Shown here: piece after piece, positions 51,265-59,946 of the stretch
Layout of the letters: every line of letters starts with the position of its first letter
Position numbering within the stretch: the first letter of the stretch is position 1
The notes under the pieces: generated by a model
What the model saw: the letters and a program-made list of their open reading frames with translations, nothing else
The model's database searches: none
What the model was told of the DNA's origin: nothing
Assembly: GCF_026898115.1 (NCBI RefSeq)
Contig: NZ_CP114036.1
Location: 1,364,001 to 1,428,000, forward strand
Source: Streptomyces sp. S465
Lineage (GTDB): Bacteria; Actinomycetota; Actinomycetes; Streptomycetales; Streptomycetaceae
Reading direction: 5' to 3'
DNA length: 64,000 nucleotides
Translations under genes and position numbers: made by a program

Positions 51265-51708
51265 CTACGCCTCGTACACCCGGGTCAGCAGGTCCATCAA
51301 CTGCCGGGCCTCGGCCGCGCTGAGCGGTGCCAGCAGCTCGGCGTTGGCCCGCTCGGCCAGTGCCGCGCACCGCTCCAGCGTGCGCACGCCCGCCGGTGTC
51401 ACCCGCACCGCGTTCTTGCGGCGGTCCTTCGGATCGGGTTCCCGCACCGCCAGCCCGGCGCCCTGAAGGTGGTTGAGCAGCAGGACCACGTCCTTGGCGT
51501 CGAAGCCCAGCCGGCGCACCAGATCCGCCTGGGCCACCGGGCCGTACTCGGACACGGCCGCGAGCACGGCGTGATGCTGCACCTTCAGCCCCTCCTCGGC
51601 GATCGCCTCGGCGACCAGACTCCGGCCACGGGCCGCCACCCGGCCGGCCAGCCAGCTCGGCAGGGACTGGATGTGCGCCAGGGCGCGCGGGTGTTCGGTG
51701 TGCGTCAT
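51265..51708 (-). CDS. MarR-family transcriptional regulator
   Basis: A 147-residue MarR protein. The winged helix runs about residues 45-115 (HHAVLAAVSEYGPVAQADLVRRLGFDAKDVVLLLNHLQGAGLAVREPDPKDRRKNAVRVTPAG), including the DxRx4 wing, between dimerisation helices. It is divergent from a zinc-type dehydrogenase/quinone oxidoreductase gene, and two copies of one palindrome lie between them, which predicts joint repression relieved by a phenolic or quinone-like compound. Confidence 0.9.
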   Translation of the reverse strand: MTHTEHPRALAHIQSLPSWLAGRVAARGRSLVAEAIAEEGLKVQHHAVLAAVSEYGPVAQADLVRRLGFDAKDVVLLLNHLQGAGLAVREPDPKDRRKNAVRVTPAGVRTLERCAALAERANAELLAPLSAAEARQLMDLLTRVYEA

Positions 51709-51729
51709 GGGAGGAGGCTACCGGCAAAC

Positions 51730-51746
51730 CATTGGACTTCCCAACG
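51730..51746. promoter_or_regulatory. MarR operator copy 1
   Basis: CATTGG-N5-CCAACG, an inverted repeat with one mismatch, 22 bases upstream of the marR start codon. It matches copy 2 at 51768-51784 in both arms except one base. Confidence 0.55.
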
Positions 51747-51767
51747 ACTCCCTCCTACGCTGACACC

Positions 51768-51784
51768 CGTTGGTAAGCCCAACG
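51768..51784. promoter_or_regulatory. MarR operator copy 2
   Basis: CGTTGG-N5-CCAACG, a perfect 6-bp inverted repeat, 48 bases upstream of the oxidoreductase start codon. Centres of copies 1 and 2 are 38 bases apart, so each could cover one of the two divergent promoters. Confidence 0.6.
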
Positions 51785-51831
51785 ATCGATGGGCGCCGAT
51801 TCCGCTCCCGTGTCCACACCCGGAGGTGTCC

Positions 51832-52755
51832 ATGCGCCGTGTCCGCTATGAGGTCAACGGAGGCCCCGAAGTCCTCTTCACCGAGGAGATCCCCGCTCCG
51901 GAGCCCGGTCCGGGCGAGTTGCTCGTCCGGACCGAGGCGGTCGGGGTCACGCTGCCGGTCGTACGGAAGGTGCGCGAGGGCACCGAGCCCCTCCCGCTCG
52001 GCGGCGAGGTGGCGGGCACCGTCGCCGCCGTCGGTGCGGACGTCACCGGTTTCACCGTGGGCGACCGCGTCACCGGCCTCTGCTTCGCCCACGCCTACGC
52101 CGAACTCGCCCTGCTCCACCACACGATGGCCTCCCTCGTTCCCGACCGGGCCACCGCCGTCGACGCCGTGGTCCTGGTCCGCAGCGGCCTGGTGGCCCGC
52201 GGCGCCTACGAGGCCGGCCGCCCCCACCCCGGCGACGCGGTCCTGGTGACCGCGGCGGCCAGTGCGGTCGGCACCCTCGCCCTCCAGTACGCGCAGGCAG
52301 GCGGGGCCTCCCGCGTGGTCGCGGCCGTCAGCGGCGCGGACAAGGCGGAGTTCGTACGCGCCCTCGGCGCCGACGAGGTGGTGCTCTACGGGGACGAGTC
52401 CTGGGGCGACCCGGTCGATGTCGTCGTCGACGGGGTCGGTGGCGAACTCCTCGGCCCCGCGGTGCGCGCCCTGGCCCGCGGCGGCCGCCTGGTGGCCTTC
52501 AGCTCGGGCGGCGGCACGATCGACGCCTACGAGCTGCTGGTGCGGGGGGCCTCGGCCATCGGCTTCCAGACGGCGGCCGTCGCCCGGGACAACCCCGAGG
52601 TGTACGCGCGCTGGCTGGACGAGGTGTGGGAACTCCACCGCGACGGCACGCTGCGCCCCCGCGTGGACGCCGAGATCCCGCTCGCCGAGGCCGCGCGCGC
52701 CCACGAGATCATCGAGTCCCGGCGCAACCTCGGCAAGGTCGTCCTGACCCCATGA
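51832..52755 (+). CDS. Quinone oxidoreductase-like medium-chain dehydrogenase
   Basis: A 307-residue zinc-independent medium-chain dehydrogenase (QOR/CryZ type). The GroES-like part has GPGELLVRTEAVGVTLPVVRK and GGEVAGTVAAVGADVTGFTVGDRVTG; the Rossmann motif is present as AAASAVGTLALQYAQ near residue 145, with VDVVVDGVGGELLG behind it. It lacks structural zinc cysteines. It probably reduces quinones or enones with NADPH. ATG 51832 has CGGAGG upstream. The divergent MarR gene and twin operators imply induction by electrophilic compounds. Confidence 0.9.
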   Translation: MRRVRYEVNGGPEVLFTEEIPAPEPGPGELLVRTEAVGVTLPVVRKVREGTEPLPLGGEVAGTVAAVGADVTGFTVGDRVTGLCFAHAYAELALLHHTMASLVPDRATAVDAVVLVRSGLVARGAYEAGRPHPGDAVLVTAAASAVGTLALQYAQAGGASRVVAAVSGADKAEFVRALGADEVVLYGDESWGDPVDVVVDGVGGELLGPAVRALARGGRLVAFSSGGGTIDAYELLVRGASAIGFQTAAVARDNPEVYARWLDEVWELHRDGTLRPRVDAEIPLAEAARAHEIIESRRNLGKVVLTP

Positions 52756-52877
52756 CGCCACGGCCCCGCACGACGATTTTCCGGCCCTCTCGCCGGGCAT
52801 GGCCCGGGTGGGGTTGAACGCGGGGGCCCCGCCGTCCGTACGGAACCGTGAAACGTCCCCTGACAGGAGGCACCACC

Positions 52878-53375
52878 ATGACGCAGCCGGCAACCACCGG
52901 GCGGGGCAGCACCCGCCGTGCCGTCGTCACCGCGGCCACAGCGGCCGGGCTGGCCGCCACGCTCGCCGCATGCGGCAAGGACGACGACGGCGGCGGTTCG
53001 GGCGGCGGCGACGCGGGCGGCACCCAGGACACCGGCTCCGCGCAGCCGTCCCAGAGCGCCGGCGACGGCCAGTCGGGTGGCGGGGACGGCATGGAACTGG
53101 CCAAGACCTCCCAGATCCCGGAGGGCGGCGGCATGGTCTTCAAGGACCACAAGGTGGTGGTGACCCAGCCCAGCGCGGGTGAGTTCAAGGCGTTCTCGTC
53201 GATCTGTACGCACGCGGGCTGCTCGGTCGGCGAGGTGAGTGGCGGCACCATCAACTGCCCGTGCCATCGGAGCAGGTTCGACATCACCGACGGCAGTGTG
53301 AAGGGCGGCCCGGCGCGAAAGCCGCTGCCCGGCGCGCAGATCACGGTGCGGGGAAACTCGATCCGGATGGCGTGA
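52878..53375 (+). CDS. Tat-exported Rieske [2Fe-2S] lipoprotein
   Basis: A 165-residue protein. The N terminus has a twin-arginine signal (STRRAVVTAATAAGLAATLAAC) whose end is a lipobox with Cys about 33. A Gly/Ser/Asp-rich linker follows to residue 70, then a Rieske domain about 70-165 with CTHAGC and CPCHRS pairs. The usual Gly after the second His is Arg. Such proteins are membrane-anchored outside the cell in Streptomyces and probably transfer electrons; the partner is unknown. ATG 52878 has AGGAGG upstream. The 3' end overlaps the convergent isochorismatase gene by 35 bases. Confidence 0.88.
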   Translation: MTQPATTGRGSTRRAVVTAATAAGLAATLAACGKDDDGGGSGGGDAGGTQDTGSAQPSQSAGDGQSGGGDGMELAKTSQIPEGGGMVFKDHKVVVTQPSAGEFKAFSSICTHAGCSVGEVSGGTINCPCHRSRFDITDGSVKGGPARKPLPGAQITVRGNSIRMA

Positions 53376-54015
53376 CGGCCGCCTCGCGCCAGCAGGCCAC
53401 CACCTCGGCGGCCGTGGTGACGGTGGCCACGAGGGCGAGCGTGTGACGGACCATCGCCGGGGTGTACGAGGCGGGCACCCCGGCGATGGCGTCCTCGGGC
53501 ACCACCGCCGCATAGCCGAGGTTGACGGCGTCGAAGACGGCGCCCGGGATCGCCACATTGGCCGACACGCCGGTGATGACCAGCGTGCGGCAGCCCAGAT
53601 TGCGCAGCAGCGCGTCCACCTCGGTCCCGGCGATCGGCGACAGGCCGTGCAGCCGCCGTACCACCAGGTCCTCGGCCGCCACCGGGACCGGTGCGGCGAT
53701 CTCCACCGCCGCGCTTCCGGTGAGCTGCCGGACCGGCAGCCGCTCGACGGCCCGGAACAGCGGTGCGTTGCGGTTCGCGCCGCGTCCGTCGGCGCGCCGC
53801 TCGGCCACCGCGTGCAGCACCTGGACGCCCGTGTCGTGGGCGGCCGCCACCAAGTGGGCGACACGCCCGAGGGCACCGGACTCATGGGCCACGGCGGCCA
53901 GTTCGGGCAGCGCGCTCCTGGGCCCCACCACACCGCGCTGGCATTCGACGGTGAGCAGCGCGCAGCCGTCCGGCCGGAGCAGCTCCACAAGGTCTTCGCG
54001 GGGATGCCTGGTCAC
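53341..54015 (-). CDS. Isochorismatase-family cysteine hydrolase
   Basis: A 224-residue hydrolase. The Asp-Lys-Cys set of the family is largely visible: an acidic residue would be in ALLTVECQRGVVG (Glu instead of the usual Asp), and the cis-peptide/nucleophile segment reads TLVITGVSANVAIPGAVFDAVNLGY, where the usual GxxTxxCV Cys position is occupied by Ala (ANVAIPG). The nucleophilic Cys is therefore not evident, and catalytic competence is uncertain. GTG 54015 starts the conserved part (TRHPREDLVELL); ATG 54045 is possible. It is convergent with the Rieske lipoprotein gene. Confidence 0.8.
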   Translation of the reverse strand: MTRHPREDLVELLRPDGCALLTVECQRGVVGPRSALPELAAVAHESGALGRVAHLVAAAHDTGVQVLHAVAERRADGRGANRNAPLFRAVERLPVRQLTGSAAVEIAAPVPVAAEDLVVRRLHGLSPIAGTEVDALLRNLGCRTLVITGVSANVAIPGAVFDAVNLGYAAVVPEDAIAGVPASYTPAMVRHTLALVATVTTAAEVVACWREAAVTPSGSSFPAP

Positions 54016-54100
54016 GGCGCGGGAGAGTAGCGTCCCTTGCCTCATGGAGGAAGAGCCATCATCCTGTGCCGCACCCCCAGTCACCGGAGGTGCGGGTCGG

Positions 54101-54568
54101 ATGACCGTCACCCAGCGGCGGGGACGCCGCATCATGATGAGCCAGGACGAGCTGGACGCCTTCCTCGCCGAACAGCGCACCTGCCGCGTGGCGACCGTGG
54201 CCGCGGACGGGCGGCCGCACATCAGCCCGCTGTGGTTCTGCTGGGACGGCGCGGCCCTGTGGCTGTACTCCCTGACCCGCAGCCGCCGCTGGGCGGAACT
54301 GCGCCGCGACCCCAGGCTCGCGGTGGTGGTCGACGACGGGCACGAGTACGGCGAACTGCGCGGGGTGGAGCTCTCCGGCGAGGCGGTCTTCGTCGGCGAG
54401 GAGCCCCGCTCCGGCGTGTCGTGCCCGGAACTCGACGCGCCGGAGCGGATGTTCGCGGCGAAGTACTTCGGCCTGGACACCATGCCGTACGACGGGCGCC
54501 ACGCTTGGCTGCGCCTGGTCCCCGAGGCGATCCGCTCCTGGGACTTCCGCAAGATCCCACAGGGCTGA
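54101..54568 (+). CDS. Pyridoxamine 5'-phosphate oxidase-family protein (F420/FMN split barrel)
   Basis: A 155-residue split-barrel protein. The strand pattern LAEQRTCRVATVAADGRPHISPLWFCWDGAALWLYS and the following SRRWAELRRDPRLAVVVDDG fit the PNPOx-like family of flavin- or F420-binding reductases in actinobacteria. No substrate can be assigned. ATG 54101 has GGAGG 10 bases upstream (54086-54090). It is divergent from the isochorismatase gene, with 85 bases between starts. Confidence 0.85.
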   Translation: MTVTQRRGRRIMMSQDELDAFLAEQRTCRVATVAADGRPHISPLWFCWDGAALWLYSLTRSRRWAELRRDPRLAVVVDDGHEYGELRGVELSGEAVFVGEEPRSGVSCPELDAPERMFAAKYFGLDTMPYDGRHAWLRLVPEAIRSWDFRKIPQG

Positions 54569-54611
54569 GGGCTTCCTCGGGGCCGGGTCCGACCCGGCTC
54601 CCGGCCGGCGG

Positions 54612-55520
54612 TCAGTCGACGACCTTCTCCCCGACCGAGCGCAGCACCTCGACCGCCGCCCGGATCGAGGGCCTGCGGTCGGCGTCCGCGCGCCAGATCG
54701 CGTAGATGTGCCGCCGCATCGTGGGCTGGCTGACCGGTACCATCCGCACCCCCTCGGGCACCGGGCCGCGGCCCAGCCGGGGCACCACGGCGATGCCCAG
54801 CCCGGCGGCGATCAGCGAGAGCTGGGTGTGGTGCTCATGCGCGGTGTGCCGGATGCGCGGCTCGATGCCCTTGCCGCGCAGGGTCACCATCAGCCAGTCG
54901 TAGCAGAATCCGCCCTTGGGCCAGGAGATCCACTCGTCGTGCACGAAGTCCTCCGGCTCGACCGCGTGCCGGTCGGCGAGGGGGTGGTCGGCGGGCATCG
55001 CCACATCCACCGGGTCGTCCAGCAGGGCGGCCTTGACCAGCCCGTCGGGCATCGGCAGCGGTTTGTTGTACCAGTCCAGGACCACCGCCAGGTCGATGTC
55101 GCCGCGCACCACCGAGGGCACCGACTCGTCCGGCTCCATCTCCTGGAGCCGGACGTTCAGCTGCGGATGCTCGGTGCGCAGCCGGCTCAGCGCCGCCGGG
55201 AAGAGACCGCGGACGGCGGTCGGGAACGCGCCCAGCCGCAGCTCGCCGACGGCGTGGCCGCGCTGCGCCTCCAGATCCGCCTGGGCCAGCTCCACCTGGG
55301 ACAGGATGCGCGCCGCGTGGTCGGAGAGCAGCCGCCCGGCGTCGGTGAGCCGGATTCCGCGCCCGTGCTTGGCGAGCAGCTGCTGCCCGGTCTCCCGCTC
55401 CAGCTTGGCGAGTTGCTGGGAGACGGCGGAGGTGGTGACGTGCAGACCCTCCGCGGCCCCGCTCACGGAGCCGTGGCGGGCCACGGCGTGCAGGGTCCGG
55501 AGGCGATCCAGGTTCAACAT
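54612..55520 (-). CDS. LysR-family transcriptional regulator
   Basis: A 302-residue LysR protein: winged helix at about residues 3-62 (LDRLRTLHAVARHGSVSGAAEGLHVTTSAVSQQLAKLERETGQQLLAKHGRG), then the effector-binding domain. Convergent in relation to the PNPOx-like gene. A target is not obvious: the neighbouring upstream sequence (55521-55639) separates it from the FCD regulator gene on the same strand. It is not closely similar to the island LysR pair. Confidence 0.9.
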   Translation of the reverse strand: MLNLDRLRTLHAVARHGSVSGAAEGLHVTTSAVSQQLAKLERETGQQLLAKHGRGIRLTDAGRLLSDHAARILSQVELAQADLEAQRGHAVGELRLGAFPTAVRGLFPAALSRLRTEHPQLNVRLQEMEPDESVPSVVRGDIDLAVVLDWYNKPLPMPDGLVKAALLDDPVDVAMPADHPLADRHAVEPEDFVHDEWISWPKGGFCYDWLMVTLRGKGIEPRIRHTAHEHHTQLSLIAAGLGIAVVPRLGRGPVPEGVRMVPVSQPTMRRHIYAIWRADADRRPSIRAAVEVLRSVGEKVVD

Positions 55521-55639
55521 GTAAGGAATGCTACGCGATCCCGCCCAGGAAGATCCTCTTGCCCTAAGAGGTTGTAGAACACATCGTAACGGACATGATC
55601 ACACCGACCGCCCCGGCCCCCGCCAGGCCCGGCCGGCGA

Positions 55640-56356
55640 TCAGTCACCGCCCAGGGCGCTGCCGAGGTCTTCCACCGTCCACCGCTGCACCTCGTCGACA
55701 TGGAGCGCGGCGGCCGTCATGGCGGCCTCCGCGTCCCGGTCGAGCATGGCGTCGACGATCTCCAGATGGCGGCGGGTGGACCCGGCGATACGGTGCGGGC
55801 CGGTGGCGCCCAGGACGCGCAGCCACTGGACGAACGGCTCGACCGAACTGCGCGCCCGCACCAGGCGGGTGTTGCCCGCGTGGGTCACGATCAGGTTGTG
55901 CAGCCGGTAGTCGCTTTCGAAGAAGGGCTCGTAGTCCCCCTCGTCCGCGTGGCGCTTGGCCGCCACGATCTCCTCGCGCAGCTCGCGCAGCAGCGCCTCG
56001 GGCATCGTGCGGGCCGACAGGCCGGTCGCCACCCACTCGATGCCCTTGCGCAGCTGGCACACCTCGACCACGTCGTCGGCGGTCGGCTGGACCACGAAGG
56101 TGCCCGACCGGGGGCGGGTGACGATCAACTGGTCGTACTCCAGCCGGTTGAGCGCCTCGCGCACCGGCGTCTTGGACGTGCCGAACTCCTCGGTGAGGTC
56201 GTTGATGGCGATCCGCGAGCCCGCCTTCATCAGGCCGTGCACGATCCGGTGCCGCAGCACGCGGTAGATCTGGTCGGGCAGCTTCTCCACCACCACCCGC
56301 TGCTCGGGCGCGCCGAGCGGGGAGGCGGTCGGAAGGGGCGGGATCGGGGGGTTCAT
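55640..56356 (-). CDS. FadR-subfamily GntR regulator (FCD domain) of the dapA-like/MHS locus
   Basis: A 238-residue regulator with the winged helix about residues 20-90 (DQIYRVLRHRIVHGLMKAGSRIAINDLTEEFGTSKTPVREALNRLEYDQLI) and an FCD domain about 95-220 (DYRLHNLIVTHAGNTRLV, RHLEIVDAMLDRD). ATG 56356 follows AAGGTG. It lies 29 bases behind the DapA-like gene on the same strand and probably controls both that gene and the divergent MHS transporter through the palindrome at 57390-57403. Confidence 0.88.
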   Translation of the reverse strand: MNPPIPPLPTASPLGAPEQRVVVEKLPDQIYRVLRHRIVHGLMKAGSRIAINDLTEEFGTSKTPVREALNRLEYDQLIVTRPRSGTFVVQPTADDVVEVCQLRKGIEWVATGLSARTMPEALLRELREEIVAAKRHADEGDYEPFFESDYRLHNLIVTHAGNTRLVRARSSVEPFVQWLRVLGATGPHRIAGSTRRHLEIVDAMLDRDAEAAMTAAALHVDEVQRWTVEDLGSALGGD

Positions 56357-56385
56357 CGAGCTCACCTTCTACGGTCGCGGTCCGG

Positions 56386-57276
56386 TCAAGGAGCCGTCAG
56401 GAGACCGGCCTTCCCCAGTGCGTCGGCGATGACGGCGCGCTCCTCGTCTGTCGCGGGAGTGAACGGGTGGCGCGGCAGGCCGCCGTCACGCCCCTGAAGC
56501 GACAGGGCCGCCTTGATCCTGGCCGGCAGGTTGGGGCCGTCGATCGCGCGCCAGACCCCCAGTATGACGTTGTGGAGGCGCAGCGCCTCGCGGTGGTCCC
56601 CGCGCTGGACGGCCTCCCACAGCTCCACGCTGAGCCGGGGGGTGACGGTGGGGATGGCGGCGAGCGCGCCGTGGGCGCCCATCGCGAACGCCGGGTAGTG
56701 CAGGTCGTCCAGGGCGGCGAGGATGGCGAAGCGGTCGCCGACCCGGTGCAGCAGATCGGCCAGCAGATGCATGTCGCCGCCGCTCTGCTTGACCGCGATC
56801 ACCTCCGGGACGTCGCCGAGCCGCTCGATGACGTCCACCGGGACCAGCGCCCAGGGCACCACGTTGTAGACGACGATCGGCAGGCCCACCGCGGAGCCGA
56901 TGCGGCGGAAGTAGTCGACGGTCTGGTCCGCGTCGGGGGCGAAGACATAGTGGACCGGGGTGACCTGGAGGGCGTCCACCCCGGCCGCCTTGAGCGCCCG
57001 GCCGTAGCGGATGGCCTCCGCCGTGGAGTTCTGGATCACGCCGCCGATCACCGGGACCCGGCCGTCCACCTCCTTGACGACCCGGGCGCAGATCGCGGCG
57101 CTCTCCTCGGCCGACAGGGCGTGGCCCTCGCCGGTGCTGCCGCAGGCGCAGATGGCGGTGACGCCGGAGTCCAGCAGGTACTGGATCTCCGGGCCCAGGA
57201 GGTCCAGATCCACTTGATCGTCGGCGTCGAACGGTGTCACCACGGTCGAGATGATCCCGTGCAGATCGAGTGTCAC
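56386..57276 (-). CDS. DapA-family (dihydrodipicolinate synthase/N-acetylneuraminate lyase) aldolase or dehydratase
   Basis: A 296-residue TIM barrel. The carboxylate-binding GSTGEG is near residue 47, the Tyr in IVVYNVVPW near 137, and the Schiff-base Lys in VIAVKQSGGD near 165. DapA proper of lysine biosynthesis is unlikely given the catabolic neighbours; relatives include KDG aldolase, keto-deoxyglucarate dehydratase and hydroxyproline-pathway enzymes. GTG 57276 has GAGGGAG upstream. It is followed by its likely FCD regulator and faces an MHS carrier, so it probably degrades the acid imported by that carrier. Confidence 0.87.
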   Translation of the reverse strand: MTLDLHGIISTVVTPFDADDQVDLDLLGPEIQYLLDSGVTAICACGSTGEGHALSAEESAAICARVVKEVDGRVPVIGGVIQNSTAEAIRYGRALKAAGVDALQVTPVHYVFAPDADQTVDYFRRIGSAVGLPIVVYNVVPWALVPVDVIERLGDVPEVIAVKQSGGDMHLLADLLHRVGDRFAILAALDDLHYPAFAMGAHGALAAIPTVTPRLSVELWEAVQRGDHREALRLHNVILGVWRAIDGPNLPARIKAALSLQGRDGGLPRHPFTPATDEERAVIADALGKAGLLTAP

Positions 57277-57389
57277 ATTGTCTCCCTCGTGCGTCGACGG
57301 CCGTCCACGGGCCCCACGAGCGCCGCCTGCCGTGATTCCGGAGTGCCGATCCCTGGACGGGACCTGCGCCGCAAGCCTAGCATCTGGCA

Positions 57390-57403
57390 TCTGGAATATC
57401 AGA
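57390..57403. promoter_or_regulatory. Candidate FCD-regulator operator
   Basis: TCTGGAATATCAGA has arms TCTG and CAGA symmetrical about a GAATAT core. It lies 12 bases before the MHS transporter start and 114 bases before the divergent dapA-like start. A partial direct copy (CATCTGG) precedes it at 57381-57387. Confidence 0.45.
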
Positions 57404-57414
57404 GGAGACCAAGG

Positions 57415-58785
57415 ATGCCCACCCCTGCCTCAGCGTTGAGTCAGCAGACGCCTCATGACGCCGACCACACCGCCGCCCGCCGCGTCGCGATCGCCAGTGC
57501 CATCGGCACGACCGTCGAGTACTACGACTTCACGCTCTACGCCACCACCGCGGCCCTCGTCTTCGACCACGTCTTCTTCCCCTCGGTGAACGACGCGGTC
57601 GGGACGCTCGCGGCGTTCTCCACCTTCTTCGTCGGCTATCTCGCACGCCCGCTCGGCGGCGTGATCTTCGGTCACTTCGGCGACCGGCTCGGCCGCAAGA
57701 CCGTCCTGGTGACCACCTTGCTGCTGATGGGCCTGGGCACCTTCTGCATCGGCCTGCTGCCCTCGTACGGCACCATCGGCATCGCCGCCCCGGTCCTGCT
57801 GGTCCTCATCCGGCTGATCCAGGGCCTGGGGATGGGCGGTGAGTACGGCGGCGGGGTGCTGATGGCGCTGGAGTACGCACCGCGCGAGCGGCAGGGCCTC
57901 TACACCAGCCTGGTGCACATCGGCACCCCGGCCGGGGTGCTGCTGCCGGTCGGCCTGGTGAGCGTGCTCAGTGCCACCATGTCCGACAGCGCCTTCGACG
58001 CCTGGGGCTGGCGGGTGCCGTTCCTCGCCAGCATCGTGCTGGTCGGCCTCGGGATGTATCTGCGCGTCACCGTGAGCGAGAGCCCGGAGTTCCGGCGGCT
58101 GCGCGCCGAGCGCGAGGTCAAGAAGATCCCGCTGCGCGGGCTGGCCGACGGCCATCTGACCTCAGTCGGCTGCTCGATCATCGCCAAGATAGCGGAGAGC
58201 GGGCTGTTCAACGTCTACTACGTCGTGGCGCTCGCCTACGCCACGGATGAGCTCGGCGTGGACAAGCAGCCGGTGCTGATCGCAATCCTCATCGCCTGTG
58301 CGCTGGAGTGTCTGACCCTCCCCCTGTTCGGCGCGCTCTCCGACCGCGTCGGACGGCGGCTGGTCTACGCGGGCGGCGCCGTCTTCCAGGCGCTGCTGAT
58401 CGTGCCGTTCTTCCTGCTCGTCCAGACCCGCGAGCCGGTGCTGATCACCCTCGCGATGACGCTGGGCCTGGCGGTCGGGCACGGCGCGATGTACGGCGCC
58501 CAGGGCGCGCTGTTCGCCAACCTCTATCCGGTCGCCCTGCGGTACACCGGCCTGTCCGTGAGCCAGCAGGTCGGCGCCACGCTGGGCGGGGGCCTGTCAC
58601 CGCTGCTGGGCACCGCGCTGATCACCGCCTTCGACGGGCGCCCGACCGGTGTCTGCCTCTACGCCGTCGGCGTCGTACTGCTGTCGGGAGTGTGTACCCT
58701 CGCCCTGCGCCGCGGTGACCACAGGCCGCTGCGGTGGCGCCCCGCCGGTGCGGCCGCCGCCGATGTCCGCGGCGCCACGGAATGA
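57415..58785 (+). CDS. MHS-family MFS metabolite:H+ symporter
   Basis: A 456-residue transporter. Motifs are SAIGTTVEYYDFTLYATTAAL in helix 1, FGHFGDRLGRKTVLV in the first loop and GGEYGGGVLMALEYAPRERQG between helices 4 and 5. It is related to the other MHS carrier at 32249 but not a close copy. ATG 57415 has AGAGGAG upstream. Regulated probably by the FCD protein encoded at 55640. It should import an organic acid used by the divergent DapA-like enzyme. dhaK follows 91 bases downstream. Confidence 0.88.
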   Translation: MPTPASALSQQTPHDADHTAARRVAIASAIGTTVEYYDFTLYATTAALVFDHVFFPSVNDAVGTLAAFSTFFVGYLARPLGGVIFGHFGDRLGRKTVLVTTLLLMGLGTFCIGLLPSYGTIGIAAPVLLVLIRLIQGLGMGGEYGGGVLMALEYAPRERQGLYTSLVHIGTPAGVLLPVGLVSVLSATMSDSAFDAWGWRVPFLASIVLVGLGMYLRVTVSESPEFRRLRAEREVKKIPLRGLADGHLTSVGCSIIAKIAESGLFNVYYVVALAYATDELGVDKQPVLIAILIACALECLTLPLFGALSDRVGRRLVYAGGAVFQALLIVPFFLLVQTREPVLITLAMTLGLAVGHGAMYGAQGALFANLYPVALRYTGLSVSQQVGATLGGGLSPLLGTALITAFDGRPTGVCLYAVGVVLLSGVCTLALRRGDHRPLRWRPAGAAAADVRGATE

Positions 58786-58876
58786 CCCCATCCGGAGCCC
58801 TCCGCACCGTCTCCCCCACAATGGGCGCGTCCGTAACCGTCCGACTAGTTTCTCCTCATCAAGGAATATCATCACA

Positions 58877-59875
58877 ATGCCCCTCTACTTCGCCGACTCG
58901 GCCGAGTCGATCGTCCCCGACGCCCTCGCCGGATTCGCCTCCGCACACGCCGACCTCGTCAGCCACCATCCCGACCACGGCTATCTCCGCGCCCGCGGCG
59001 GCTCCGCACAGCGCCGGGTCGGACTGGTCTCGGGAGGCGGCTCCGGCCATGAACCCCTGCACGCGGGGTTCGTCGGCGCCGGGATGCTGGACGCCGCCTG
59101 CCCCGGCCGGATCTTCGCCTCGCCCCACAACCGGCAGATCTTCGAGGCCAGCCGCGCCGTCGCCGGGCCCGAGGGGGTGCTGCACATCGTCAAGAACTAC
59201 ACCGGGGACCGCATCAACTTCGGCATCGCCGCCGAACGCCTCGCCCATGAGGGCATACCCTGCGCCCGCGTCCTGGTGGACGACGACCTCGCCACCGACT
59301 CCGACGAGATCGCGGTCGGCCGGCGCGGCACCGGCGCCACCCTGATCGTGGAGAAGATCCTCGGCGCCGCCGCCGACGAGGGACGCGGCCTGGAGGACCT
59401 GGCCGCCCTCGGCGCCGAGGTGACCCGGCGCTCCCGCAGCCTGGCCGTCGCCTCGGCCGCCCACACCGCGCCCGGCTCCGGCACCCCGGCGTTCGAGCTT
59501 CCCGACGGGGTCTGGGAGTACGGCGTCGGCATCCACGGTGAACGGGCCGACAGCACCACCCCCGCGGTGCCGCTCACCCAGCTCGTCCGGACGATGACCG
59601 ACCGGCTGCTGGCCGCGCTGCCCGACGGCCCCCGGCCGCGGGTGCTCGCCCTGGTCAACGGGCTCGGCGCGACGACCTCCCTGGAGCTGTACGGCATACT
59701 CCACGCCCTCACCAAGGCCCTGGACGACAACGGCGTCGCCCTCGACCGGTCCCTGACCGGCACCCTGATCAGCGCCCTCGACATGCGCGGGTTCTCGCTG
59801 TCCCTGCTCGCCGCCGACGACGAGCTGCTGCGGCTGTGGGACGCGCCCGCCCGCACCCCCGCCTGGCCACTGTGA
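58877..59875 (+). CDS. dhaK: Dihydroxyacetone kinase subunit DhaK
   Basis: A 332-residue DhaK-domain protein. GLVSGGGSGHEPLHAGFVG near residue 50 binds the substrate, NYTGDRINFGIA near 105 and WEYGVGIHGERAD near 215 contains the His that bonds covalently to dihydroxyacetone. DhaK binds Dha while DhaL carries ADP or ATP. ATG 58877 is preceded by AAGGAATATC. The gene for DhaL follows; no DhaM phosphoryl-carrier gene is visible in the window, so the phosphate donor could be ATP or a DhaM encoded elsewhere. Confidence 0.93.
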   Translation: MPLYFADSAESIVPDALAGFASAHADLVSHHPDHGYLRARGGSAQRRVGLVSGGGSGHEPLHAGFVGAGMLDAACPGRIFASPHNRQIFEASRAVAGPEGVLHIVKNYTGDRINFGIAAERLAHEGIPCARVLVDDDLATDSDEIAVGRRGTGATLIVEKILGAAADEGRGLEDLAALGAEVTRRSRSLAVASAAHTAPGSGTPAFELPDGVWEYGVGIHGERADSTTPAVPLTQLVRTMTDRLLAALPDGPRPRVLALVNGLGATTSLELYGILHALTKALDDNGVALDRSLTGTLISALDMRGFSLSLLAADDELLRLWDAPARTPAWPL

Positions 59876-59946
59876 CCCACCCGAGGCCCGTCACCGCCGC
59901 CGCGCATGCCGACCGCAGACCACAGATCCCCGAGGAGTTCCCCGCC

